Assembly: GCA_004794785.1 (NCBI GenBank)
Contig: SJOL01008723.1
Location: 418,126 to 482,125 of the forward strand
DNA: 64,000 bases
Reading direction: 5' to 3'
Source: Opisthorchis felineus
Taxonomy: Eukaryota; Platyhelminthes; Trematoda; Opisthorchiida; Opisthorchiidae
The position numbers and the translations under genes are program-made. Positions 12,057-23,029 of this stretch are shown here, piece after piece; position 1 is the first letter of the stretch; each line of letters opens with the position of its first letter. The notes below the pieces were generated by a model. The model was not told the origin of the DNA, did no database searches, and saw only the letters and a list, made by a program, of their open reading frames with translations.

Positions 12057-12822
12057 GTGAGTGAATGCCGTGAAATAAGAATAAATAACCAAATTATCTG
12101 TTTCGAACGCTTTTGAAATGGATCCCAAAATTAAACTTATCCAAGTTAGTTCACCTCAAATCATAGGTTGGTGGTAGATCGGGTTGTCGCACCCTACTTG
12201 AAAGGATCCCAAAATAACGAGTCTCTCCTCAATTTTTTGCATAACCTTTTTCCGTTCACTTTTCAAATTATGAGAAAAAAATAGCGAAGTGATAGCTTAG
12301 TGATTAATTGTAAGTGAGAACCAACAGGAACTGAAAAATGAAGTGACAGTAGTTCGGCACATCCTGATAGTAAAGGTGACCTCCAGTATCTTTAAGAGAT
12401 ATTTCAGTTTACCTGATACCGCAATTTCGAGGTTACTCTCTTGTGATGCACTTTAAATTGCATATCCCATAGCATGACGGGATACAATCAGATCCGACGT
12501 GCTCACTGGAGCATAGCACATCTGTAATCTTTGGTATGAGGCTATTGCCCTAGTGATAACTTCTGCGACTAGTCCAAAACAACATAAAATTGACCGGCGC
12601 TATCGATGAGGTTTAACAGACTCCAAAGCATTAACCCATCAGCGTGTATTTCACGGCCAGGATCACCTATCACTGAACGGTTGTTAAGATAGATTAGGGG
12701 GCTCTAGCCAACTAATCCATCGGAATTTCTTCGCGTCATTTAAATAGTCGCCCAGATAAAATGTCAAGTTCGACGTATTTTGTCTTTTCGGTAGATCCGT
12801 CGGTCACATGTTATTTCTGCAG
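12057..12822. other. No gene recognised
   Basis: AT-rich sequence without open frames of note. A donor-like GTAAGTGAG near 12,311 has no coding block in front of it. Confidence 0.4.
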
Positions 12823-12943
12823 GTTTAGTAGCAAAATTCCGCTGGGTATTTTGTCGATTTCTTTACTCAACTCGCAAAACTTAGTGACTTTGGTCATCGT
12901 GATTGCATGTTACTCAGAGCAAGAGGTACAATCGCAACAGTGA
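12823..12943 (+). CDS. Putative terminal exon with a membrane segment
   Basis: The acceptor CATGTTATTTCTGCAG precedes an open frame that ends at TGA 12,941. The middle is hydrophobic (LVTLVIVIACY), which would suit a C-terminal transmembrane anchor followed by the short tail SEQEVQSQQ. It needs two bases from the preceding exon, so it does not follow directly from 11,955-12,056, which is phase 0. No family recognised. Confidence 0.35.
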
Positions 12944-15900
12944 CATGAATTTTATCCTAATGCGTACGAATCTCCTGATATGTGTTGCGGCTTCCACAAG
13001 TTTCTCAGTTTCGGTTTACTATTCTTTTTTTATTGTGATGGCTGCATTGTCTACGTCGATCCAATGTAATCCGTCCTGACTAAGTTTCGCTAACCGGTTG
13101 CACTGTACTTTAGTGCTTCATTTCCGACATTGTTCCTCCTGTCCTATCGATGCGCTCTTCTGTCCGACTAGCCCTGCCCAGCCATTCGTTTACTGTCCTC
13201 CCTCCATAGTACCAGAGTCTTAAGTGTTCGGCATTTGTCAGTTTGAAATTTACAGAGGAAGTTCCGCACGAAGTACCTAAAGTCCAACAACTAATTTATT
13301 GCATATCCGTAAATATGAATTTTGGATCCGGGATGGGCTTCTACCTACCAGACAATCGTTGGAGTTCGAGTAACCGGACCTCACAAATGCACTAATATTG
13401 CGCATGGGTACTGCTTAACATTTCCTTACCACATCAGAACGTACCGCGTGCACACTTAGTTGAGAAACGCAGGTGATAGCCTCCACAACGGTTAAAGCAT
13501 GACTTAGCTCACTATCGGGCTAAAACGTCCACAGCCAAAGCAGCGCACCTCAATACTTCTCAGATAACCACTATACCAACACACTTCTACATATCTTCAA
13601 CCGTAAACTTACTCCATTTCCTATTAGGATACACCTCAAACTTCTCTGCGTGGCAACTGTGATTACCTCTGTTACCTATCCCCCTACCTTTCATTAGCAG
13701 CCTGGGGTCCATTTTTCAGTGTGTTGTGCTTCCATAAACTAGTCAAGACTAAGTGTACCCTCCTTCCGGGAAACTCTAGTTAATGAAGCAAACAGTGCAT
13801 TTTCATCAGACCATTTATGTCTCCTTTGTTCGTTGTTATGCACTCTATATTGGCCGACTAAATTCGGCCCTGACGGTTCACCTTTTTATGGGTTTTGAAG
13901 TTTCTTGCGTGAATGGAAAGTTGTCTGTTCAGAGTGCTCCGATTGTATTGACTGGTTTGCTAACCAAAACAGGCACTACCAAAACAAAACTTTAGCTCTT
14001 TTTTGATGGCGAACGGTGAGTAGTTCAACATTCAACTGAAAGTGGCAAGCCGAATTCAAGTGGCGACTGGCCGGGGGTGCTCTCACCGTGTAGCAATCAG
14101 TTGCCATCAGGCGTTTTCTGTTGCTTTAAAATAGTTCGTCGTTGGCCCAGGTCAGTGAATAAATAATAATCCGATCGTGGATGTCCAGGGGTCTTCTTTC
14201 TGGGAAGCTCTCACATACAATAAACTCCGAAGGCAGTCTGAAATATTTTGATACCAGAATTAGCACATGGAGCTCGCGAATGACCACTGTAAGCGCGAGT
14301 GAAATGAGAAGAGAAAGTCGGAGCGTGCGACCACACCTGTATTGTATGTAATTTGTACAAAGGCGCGTTTTTGTAGTTTTGCGTATTCAAACAAAAAACG
14401 TTTATGGAATTTATGAAATACGTAACGTTATAATGAAAGCAAAAGAAAGGTACAACACCACAAGTACAACATTTTCGGTCGCGTGATACTGTACCAAAGT
14501 TTAAAAATTCTACCCAAAACAAATGCCACGTTGGGACATCTGTTCAATACCCCAGTCTGTTAAAAACCTAGCAAACACATAGAGCCGTGTCACTGAACGT
14601 TCCGGTCGAAAAGTACCCAGTTATTTCACCGAATTAATCCACTGCCCTCAACCGAGTACAATTATTGTCAAGGGCGGTCGTATCGTCGTAATATGACTTT
14701 TGAATAACCTTACGACCGTTAGCTTGTAGACAGTTGGTGCTATTTTTTCACAATTTGTTGGTAGGACATAACGAAATCGCCACAAAGCGCCTGTTTAATC
14801 TCGTGGTTTCGTAGGATTAGGGACGAAGATGCGCACAAAATAACCGCATCCGTCTGTTAGCTTACTGGTAAAAGACCAATAAATAACCATAAAGTGATTA
14901 TCATTGTGACCATCTGTGCTGCCAAAAGGCAAAAAATATCAGCGAAGTAATAGCAGAAGTATACACACAAGCCCATGGAGTAGTAAAATCATCGTGATCA
15001 TGGGAACGATCGGATGTTTCGCGACAGCTTTAAGATTAGAATCCTGAAGAATAAAATAAAAACATCAAGGCAAACGTAGCTTGAAAACAGAGAAAAAAGG
15101 CCATTTGACGAATCAGCCTACCGATAAGTCGTGGGAGACCAGGAAGCATGCAGTGTCATTACGATGGTCTTGTTTTCATACCACTATGTCCGTGGTAAGT
15201 ATATAATTGGGTAATGCAGTCTGTTTGAATGATCAGTTTATTCATAGCTTCATGCCGGCTCATCTGGTTGTTTGCCTGGGAGAATGTCACACGGTGTTTC
15301 CAATGCGCTCATCTATGTATTCCTGCACGTACTGTAGTTCACTGGCGGGTGCCAACGAGAAAGCTTGTGAAAATCACAGGTTGGGATGACAGCTTTTTGG
15401 AACAGCTGCTGGCGTAAGCAGCATATCGTCCAGCGCAGACATGGATACAGTTATAATCTCAAAAAGCTGTCTGGGGCCTTCGTTTCACTGCCGTGCTACC
15501 CGAACCCAAACACCTTCAGAATTTACGGCCTTAAGAACAGCTTAAGGCAGGCGGCATATCCACATCTTCCTGACCCTGTTTTTCCCGGTTCAGGTTCCAT
15601 CAACCGTGAAAGCCCAAGTAGTGTCCGTAGGGTACACCGGTCCGGGATCAGCATACTTTCTACTATCTGAGATATTTGTGTGTTTGTGGAAGGTAGCTTT
15701 GGAATGCACAGCCTTGGGTGTTCTCTTGAATGCCCTGGCGCCTCCCGAGGCTGTCTGAAGGGGCGGTAACACCACTACTTAGTGCCTTGGGTGGTGCGCC
15801 ATTCGATAGCAACGTGCAGATCACAAGGACACGCTTGGAGGTTGCTCACCCAATCAATCTGAAAGTTAAACGCAACGAAGCCAACGGGATAGGTGGTCTT

Positions 15901-17020
15901 AATATCGAAAATACTTGTATGGGATTAGACACTAATCCTTCTCCCAATCGCTGAATCAACCCCATTTTAGAGGGCTTATTGGAATCTGCGTCAAGCAGGG
16001 CAAAACACTGAAACTGGGGGACAAATATGCGTATACGTTAAAATAAGCCCATCAGTTTCGAGGAGCATTCGTCGATGTAGCAAGTATTACGCCACAATGC
16101 ATTCACGCTCAAAGCGGTTCCCAGCAGCACTCTCTCCTGGAAACTTGAAAGTCTTTGGTTATTAAAAACCAGAAGAGTCAGTATGCCCGCACGTGTAAGA
16201 AGAAAGGTGTGAACTAAAGTCGTATGGCAGAGTTTGGATAGACACAAACGGGCAAAAGAAAAAATCGAGCGTAGGCAACGCGGTTATCCCGGTCAACCCC
16301 TGCAATCTAGATTCGGGCCTGGTCAACGCAAAAAAATACTGCCTTCCTGAGGGATTGTGGATCTAGTTCTCATACGTCAAATGTCATCTGAAGAAAACTT
16401 AGCCGAAACGCTTCGGCTATTCCGCAAATACCCTCAGAATTGCCTTGAAATCAGTTCGTGCTCCCCTCTTACTGTTTTACCTGTGGACAGGAGAGATCGA
16501 TGATGTGGATGTAATTAGCTGAAATGCATGCACTTTTGGTACGAAATTTTTAAAACCAGACTCACTACGGCGGAACGAGGGCCTAACTTTATATTTGGAG
16601 AAGGACAGATCCGATAGGTAGAAGCTTCTTTTCCTCATCCTTGGTGAGCATTAACTGTCACCGCAACACCTCCATGTGATCATTTATTCACCTTACGATC
16701 ATGAGTTGCCTAATACTAATGTTTGTTGTCAACCGGTGGGTGGAATATCGTCAGGTACGATAATAATAATGATGGGTTTATCTCCCAACTTGTAGGAATC
16801 TCACCAACTGAGCTGCCGATTCCTAGAAGAACACACCAAATTTCTCTGAAACCGCCGTTTGAACGAAAGAACAATCAACACAACGTTTTAGCATTTGATG
16901 GTATTTATTCGAAAACCTTAAATCTCCCCATGCGGTCATATTCCCCCTGGAAATAGCTTAAATGTACTCAAGGTCAACTATTAGCGCGGAATTTATATTT
17001 TAATGGCTGTCTTTGCTCAG
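12944..17020. other. No gene recognised
   Basis: Open frames at 13,783-13,995, 14,211-14,522 (minus) and 15,207-15,670 lack motifs. A strong donor GTAAGTAT at 15,193 follows about 40 open codons, but I could find no acceptor. Around 16,757-16,800 a short run (ATAATAATAATGATGGGTTT and following) resembles the reverse complement of the Rep-A 3' end, so a fragment of that repeat may be present. Confidence 0.35.
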
Positions 17021-17146
17021 CTGATTTGTCTGTGAAGGTGACAGAGGATTTTGTGGAGAACCTAGCTTCTCTACGTTTTTTATCCCCCAATGTGCTCGAA
17101 AATGCTTTAAAAGAGTACAAGGGCAATCATCTCGTAGCTTTTACTG
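17021..17146 (+). CDS. Putative internal exon of 126 bases
   Basis: The acceptor TGGCTGTCTTTGCTCAG and donor ACTG/GTAGGA enclose an open block whose length is a multiple of three. It reads DLSVKVTEDFVENLASLRFL and then SPNVLENALKEYKGNHLVAF. The sequence is amphipathic and helix-like, with no membrane segment. No neighbouring exon could be linked. It lies just upstream of a decayed transposase copy but in a different context, so I treat it as a host exon. Confidence 0.45.
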
Positions 17147-17339
17147 GTAGGAACTCGAAAAGGGAAAGTAATTCGCAACTTTCTTATGAAAAAGCCTTCC
17201 ACAGTTGCAGCAGGCATCCCTCTAGACAAAGCCAAGTCCACAAAATTCATTCCAGTTAGTATGTGTACTATGACTTTTTTATGACCGATAGCACACGCTC
17301 TACTGGGTTCTATATATTCTATATATATTCTATATTCCA

Positions 17340-18245
17340 CAGTACAATTACTTTTTAACGGTTATTTCATATCACCTGGACTACAACCACCCAAATGACA
17401 ATTTTCTTTTGACAAGCTCCCGGTTAGCTGGCACCTAACGACCGGGGAATCAACTGGGCGGGGCTCCGTCGTTGGAGGTTCAGCAAGTCGCTCAATTTCG
17501 ACGTTTGACGGACGCCATAAACGCTGATGCTACGTACGAAACAAATCGTCTTGGGTAGATTCTTTTAGAGCATCTGAATTTTACTGTGTAGGCAATAGCT
17601 GTGCACGTTTCTTGTGTTGGACGGCATGGGGATCAGGCAACCGGCCATGCATTCCTCCATCGAAAGCGAGCATTTTGCGCCCTCGTGCAAGCTGTTTAGC
17701 TTGTTCAAGGATATGATGAGCAGAAGGTACTGCGTCAGGCCCTTCGTCATGGATAAGACGACGTCGCAGGTGGGGGCTGCTAGAGCTCTGTTCGGCTGCA
17801 ATATAATGCTATTTTTACGCACGGCCAGTCATTCGGAAGCAGGTACGTTCCATTACCACGTCGTGACTCTTTTTCAGACAATCTCTAACAGCAGCTGGCG
17901 CATATTCCACCGCATGGCCCGCTTTGAGAACGCGGCTGAGTAAGTGACCGTCCACTGGACAGAAATCGTGTAAATTTCGCCACGATTTACAAATCCTTAG
18001 TAGAACCCATTTTTTCTTAGCTGAGTACCCTTTGATAGTAAATCCCACAACGGTGGGCCATTCACGCGCAGCGCGGGATGGCAGACTTTGAAAATGTGAG
18101 CCACATTGGTCTTAAAAACGCAAACAACCGTTAGAAAAACCGCCTGGACCACGCCGATAGCCTGCAAAATGCTACTTAGAAGGTAACCCAGCACAGCGAG
18201 CGGCTTATGCGCGAGTGTGAACTGCACACTGCTTATCACTGTGCC
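17340..18245 (+). pseudogene. Decayed SWIM/MULE-type transposase-like gene, copy 1
   Basis: Several frames together show the pattern of MULE-type transposases related to FAR1/ZSWIM proteins. There is a block around NHPNDNFLLTSSRLAGT near 17,390, then DGMGIRQPAMHSS, FAPSCKLFSLFKDMM and FVMDKTTSQ at 17,614-17,760. A C-terminal block NR-KNRLDHAD with a following MRECELHT is near 18,110-18,230. The same blocks occur in the same order in copy 2 at 19.1-20.6 kb on the other strand. Stops and frame changes show it is dead. The long minus-strand frames here are shadows. The family assignment comes from motif memory, with moderate certainty. The two copies face each other tail to tail. Confidence 0.5.
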
Positions 18246-19129
18246 ACCGAAAAATTTCGAAGTGATAATGCTACGTTCCTTGTGTGGTTTCTCAGATGAC
18301 GACGTGTGCCTTTAATCAAGTTTTTAGGCAGATAGGCACGTTCAGACGCCTCTCACTTTTCGCCGAATGGAATCGACGGTGTTTTCAAGGTTGCCACTTC
18401 ACAATTAAGAATGTCTATGTTTAACGGGTTGTCCTGCTAATTCTCTATGTCGCTGATTTGTTCGGGTGAGCGAAGCTTCAAATTCATCAGTTACGTCGGA
18501 TTGGAAAAAAGGTGTATAATTGTAATAAGAAATCGCGACTTGTTGTACAACGTGAATCTCTTACAAGTGGGCGACACTGCCGGGTACTTCTGCAGCTGCT
18601 ATAATTCATGGGACTTGCTAAAGCCCACATTCTACTCGTGGACGCAAAATAAAACGGGTTTTCACTCCTGTAACCAAATTTGGCTTCATATCTACCGGTC
18701 GACTAGACGGAAGACGAACCCTGTGTTTTTGGACCCCGCGAATAGCTGTTTCGAGTAATCACCACTACAGAAACAACCATTATGTTCGGAGACCTCGTAC
18801 TAGATATAATGAACGTAAGGCTGCAGATGATAATGACTCCCTGGGAGCAGGTTGAATTTTCTGGTGCGCTACTTGATATCCGCGTGGAAGTAATACGGTT
18901 CACAATGCCTAATCAACTAGCTACATGTCAACTACATCAGTCATAGCGGACAGCTGAACAAATCTAGCTGACGCATACGAACACCAGCCGGCTACGGTCC
19001 ACGATGCCTAATCAACCTTGCCACTACCAACACGATGATAGTGCAGCCTTGAAAGGCGCGGTCCCAAGTGCCTCAGGACGAGGCAACATACATACGTAGT
19101 CATTCGACAGACAACTTTTAGAACGTGGC
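18246..19129. other. Spacer between the two transposase-like copies
   Basis: A 103-codon plus frame (18,447-18,758) contains a cysteine cluster (GDTAGYFCSC) but no recognised domain, and no splice sites support it. Nothing else is visible. Confidence 0.35.
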
Positions 19130-20620
19130 CGTCGCCTTCCAGGATTTCCTATCGGTCGCAGCAGTATGACGTATGCATCTCATAGTCCCGCATGAGCCAC
19201 TCGGCGTGCAGGGACGCCTTCAGTATGGCGTTTTCCAGTGTGTCTGGGTGTTAAACCCGGTTCTTAAGGCGGCCGTTTGCATTCTAGAGAGGGTTGTTGG
19301 TCACATTACCAAAGTGGACCATCCCAGGTTGTGCGTGCATAGACCATTTGCGGGTGGTGTACAACCAGTGGACCGCAAGGTAAGAGGCAAATCGTGGGAC
19401 CTTGCGGCGCGGCAGTGGCAGAACTTGTCGGAATATGTGTGCTAGTATGGTGATTAACAAACAAACCTACTGTACGGCATTGTCTGGGCGAGCCGTATGG
19501 TATAATATATGTCGGCTGTTTGCGGTGGGTCTCGGACTTAAAATACATTGTTTATGCTATATATACGTGCTTCCTGATAGCTTTTCAAATATGAAAGTAG
19601 CACAACACAGCATCTTAGTCGTACACTACTTTCACTGTCCGCATTTGTGCCGCCAGTTTGTCCATCACAAAAGTCTTCACAGGATAATATTTGTCCATCA
19701 CATTCCTAAACAAGCTAAACAATTTACGTATGGGAGCAAACTGCACGCTTTCCAAAAAGGCATAAATTAACAAACGCCCGGTGCCCATGCCATCTGTGAT
19801 CAGGAAGGTTCACAGCTTGTATCTACAGGCCAGATATTAGTTGCCTTAAAAGGACCTACCCAAAGCTGTTTGTTGCGTGTTCCATCGACATTTACTACAT
19901 TCGGGAAGCGTCGGAGCGGTGCTGTCTGTTGCCATCTGGACAAACATGCGGCTGCAGCAGCTGTAGATGACTGCAGCAAAGGCACACGTGCTGACTCCAG
20001 ATATTTTGCTGGGACCGAAGGCATATCATCGGCTAAAATAAAGCTCGACTATCCGTCACTTAATCAACAGAGATGGCTAAGAAGTCCGGCTGTATTTGTG
20101 TACCTCGGGAGTGGTAAGGACCTTGCAGAATTCATCGGCTGCAAACTGCAGCACTTCACAAGACGGCATTCTATACTACAGCAGGACCCTGTTGTTGCAT
20201 AACTCCTCCATTGTTGGCTGTCGATTCACCGAAAGTTGAGCGTACAAAGGCCTGGAAACATTATGCTTGTGGTTTAGATGATATGAAGTGACTACGATAT
20301 AGTTTTTGTCACCTCAGTCAAAAACCTACTGGACTGCCAGTACTTCGTGTACTGTTTGTTATTAGCAAATGCGCTCTACTTACTGGCTCCTTCGGATCCC
20401 TTGAATTTCCGTTGGTTTTGCTGGATACCTGCTGCATTTGTAGTATACCTACTGGTGTTGTGCCTACATGCTGCACGCACAAATACTTTATATTTGTCCT
20501 TCATTTATTCATTGACCGATTACTCAGATGCCATATGGGATGAATATCGGAGAGGAGCCCATTTCTCAACAAACTTATCTGAAGCCATATCTGGAACCGC
20601 AGCACTGCAACTTTAAAACT
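19130..20620 (-). pseudogene. Decayed SWIM/MULE-type transposase-like gene, copy 2
   Basis: On the minus strand, from high to low coordinates, I read an N-terminal basic/cysteine block (YKVFVRAACRHNTSRYT near 20,470), then ITDGMGTGRLL, FAPIRKLFSLFRNVM and FVMDKLAAQ near 19,640-19,800. A C-terminal block WSMHAQPGMVHFGNVTNNPL followed by ENANGRLKNR lies near 19,240-19,320. The TNN.xENANGRLK signature is typical of FAR1/ZSWIM-related MULE transposases. Frame changes and stops are present. Long plus-strand frames here (19,402-19,770 and 20,284-20,616) are most likely antisense shadows. Confidence 0.5.
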
Positions 20621-22025
20621 GAAATGTTAAGACGGAAAATGAGATCAAGTAAAGCAAAATGCAAAACAATTAGGGCAGATTATGGTGGTTTTTGATGTGA
20701 GCACACATACAACAAAATGCTACATTTTACGCAAAAGTTTGATTCGACAGATTAAATTTTCGGAGAAACGAGCATCTTCCGGCCAAGGAGCAGCCGCGCA
20801 CGCCAAATTTGATGTATCAGCGGAAAGATCTCTTCAAGTTGGGAAACACGTTGTTAATGACAGTTGGTTTTTGGTATAAACCCCAAAATGTTCTCAGATG
20901 GTTGACATCTCGTCTGGTTCATGCACCTTTTATAAGTTTGTTCGGCTACCGTACGTACACCTGATTCCGGGATTACGAGGCCACTCGTTCCTCTATAGAA
21001 AGTTAAGTAATCCTATGTGCATGGCCTAGGTTTGCATACAGTTATGAGTGTGGAGGGATGTCGTTAGCCGTTTGATTGGGCTATCGTGCACAGTTGGGAC
21101 CTCACAATTGGCATGGCGCATAGGTACTGGCCTAGCAGTCAGGGTAAACGGCAACGCCCACGGCTATCCCGATGAAGAGCAGTGACTGGCCTTATTTTCC
21201 GACTGCGCTGTTGCACTTTGTGACGTATTCCAGCCAATGGAAGTCATTATTTCTAATGGAAAAGCCATAGTTGTGTTGGGAATTTACATGCAGATATCTG
21301 AAAATGCTGCGTTATCTACTGACTGGTTGAGGACACCTGACAATGGGAAGCATCCACAAAGTTGCATACTCCCACCACTACTGCACTGTCCAGCAAGTTG
21401 TCTTCCGCTGTTTCACTGAACGCAAGGCGAGCTTCCTGAAAAACGGTGCTGCGCCAAAGTTCACCGAACAAACTCATTTAATTTGTTACATCTGACGAGT
21501 AGAACGCATGCCGTAGATGTTATCCCACATTTAAAGAATAGCACGGAACGTTAAAAAAGATTTGAGCTCGCGCATTATCTCGCCAGTTGGTGATTACATG
21601 CTAGCGGTGGTGGTTAGCGACCTTGAAATTTGCCCACGTAAACAAAATGCAATGAACAGTATGCCACAGAAACGTGCATCTGAATTGGTCCAACTCCCTG
21701 TAAAATTCACAACTTTGAAAACCCCATAGTTTCGGCGAATTTACAATGTGAGAACCAATAGTGATTTAGAATCGATGAATGTCTCTGCTTTTAGCGAACA
21801 CTAATGGTGGATGCCAGCAAGGCTATGATGCTTTGTTGGCAAGCGCACGGTCATCGCTACTGTGAAGTGGAACAATCTTTGTTTAAAAGGTTCACAAAAG
21901 TGGAAGAGTCCTTCACAAGCGGCATGCAGTGGTTACGAGGACGCGATTGGTCATTAAGTCAGTATTTTCGACTAGTCTGTAGCCGCCTTTAAGACGAGCC
22001 TGCGGTGGCCCGATTTTATGGCCAG
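20621..22025. other. No gene recognised
   Basis: Short frames at 20,682-20,879, 21,237-21,419 and 21,804-21,992 have no motifs. Some may be further decayed transposase sequence, but I cannot show it. Confidence 0.35.
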
Positions 22026-22040
22026 TGTAGTATGCACGCT

Positions 22041-22150
22041 ATGGAAGCACCAAGGGACAGTGGTTTTTCGAAAGCAGGTGTTCGAGACAATTTCTGTGGA
22101 TGGAAAACGGAAAGAAATCTCACGAACTGAAGCTCAATTAGCAAGGTAGT
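22041..22150 (+). pseudogene. Degenerate duplicate of the first exon at 22,455
   Basis: This stretch aligns with 22,455-22,560, starting at an ATG in the shared context TATGCRCGCTATGGAA and sharing GGGACAGTG. It then hits a stop after about 29 codons and lacks the clean donor. It looks like the dead partner of a tandem duplication about 414 bases long. Confidence 0.4.
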
Positions 22151-22454
22151 ACATCACCAATACTTACACATAAATCACTCAAACAGGCAGACACCGCACA
22201 CTACACTAGTCCTCTTTTTGAAGAACACCGTCCTTGGTGTACTATGACCTGCATGAACAAGCCGGTGATGGTGGTGCGGTGCGTGAGCGTGTGCAGATGT
22301 TGCTGTGTTTGGGGCTGCGTCCGCCGTGTGTGACTGAGCAGTTTGCTAGCTCTGAGGCTTGTGTGCACACGTGCAGAGCCAGGGTCTATGTGGTAGGTAC
22401 ATTTGTGTGTGGCGAGCATCCTGGCGTGGTCGCCAGACATGTAGTATGCGCGCT

Positions 22455-22550
22455 ATGGAATCACCGTGGGACAGTGATTCTCCGAAGTTGCGGCTTTACG
22501 ACATTTCCTTTGAACGAAACATAGAAAGACAGTTCACGAGCCAGAACCCA
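22455..22550 (+). CDS. Putative first coding exon, function unknown
   Basis: An ATG opens 32 codons (MESPWDSDSPKLRLYDISFE, then RNIERQFTSQNP) that end exactly at donor CCA/GTAAGC (22,551), phase 0. The upstream 250 bases are rich in GTG and CAG words and could hold a promoter, but no TATA-like box stands out. The duplicate at 22,041 preserves the ATG. Downstream exons could not be identified, partly because the LINE copy at 23.0 kb follows. No family recognised. Confidence 0.4.
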
Positions 22551-22559
22551 GTAAGCAAT

Positions 22560-23029
22560 GTACTTAGATATATATCAACCAAAATAGCAGGAACCGTGTA
22601 TCGCATGAGCATTGGGGTGCTTTGGGCGTAGAATTCATCCTAACGCCGTGAAGTCTGGTATCGCAGTCACAGTATTTGTTTCCATGGCTTGCGGTTCTCG
22701 CATTACCAACGTCGTGGTCGTAGTGCAGTTCCGACTGAAATTCTGGTGGAGCGGCTGCTGGAAGATTCGCGGTAGAGCACTGGTGGAAATAATCGAGGTG
22801 CACCTCCAGAATGAAGTCGCTGATAATTAATCCGACCAGCTGATATGAGCTGATCCGGTCAAAGTTGCTAGCCAATAAATGCACCTATACAGTAATTGTG
22901 ACGTGCTGGTGTGGCCAGGTTTTGATCTGTAGTGGTTGCAACCCGTAGTGGTTGTTCAGTGGTGAAATAACAACCTCGCTGAGCAATCTCGCAGGCCAGA
23001 TTTAGAGACCTGTGCAATCTGAGGATCGA
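22560..23029. other. No gene recognised
   Basis: Overlapping frames exist on both strands (22,564-22,884 minus, 22,612-22,830 plus) without motifs. The right edge grades into recognisable LINE ORF1 sequence near 23,030. Confidence 0.35.

Noticed and set aside
19402..19770. 122-codon plus-strand frame
   Set aside because: It lies opposite the FAPIRKLFSLF and FVMDK blocks of the decayed transposase.
20284..20616. A 110-codon plus-strand frame with hydrophobic stretches, looking like a membrane protein
   Set aside because: The minus strand of the same region gives motifs of the transposase-like N-terminus, so the plus frame is more likely an antisense shadow.
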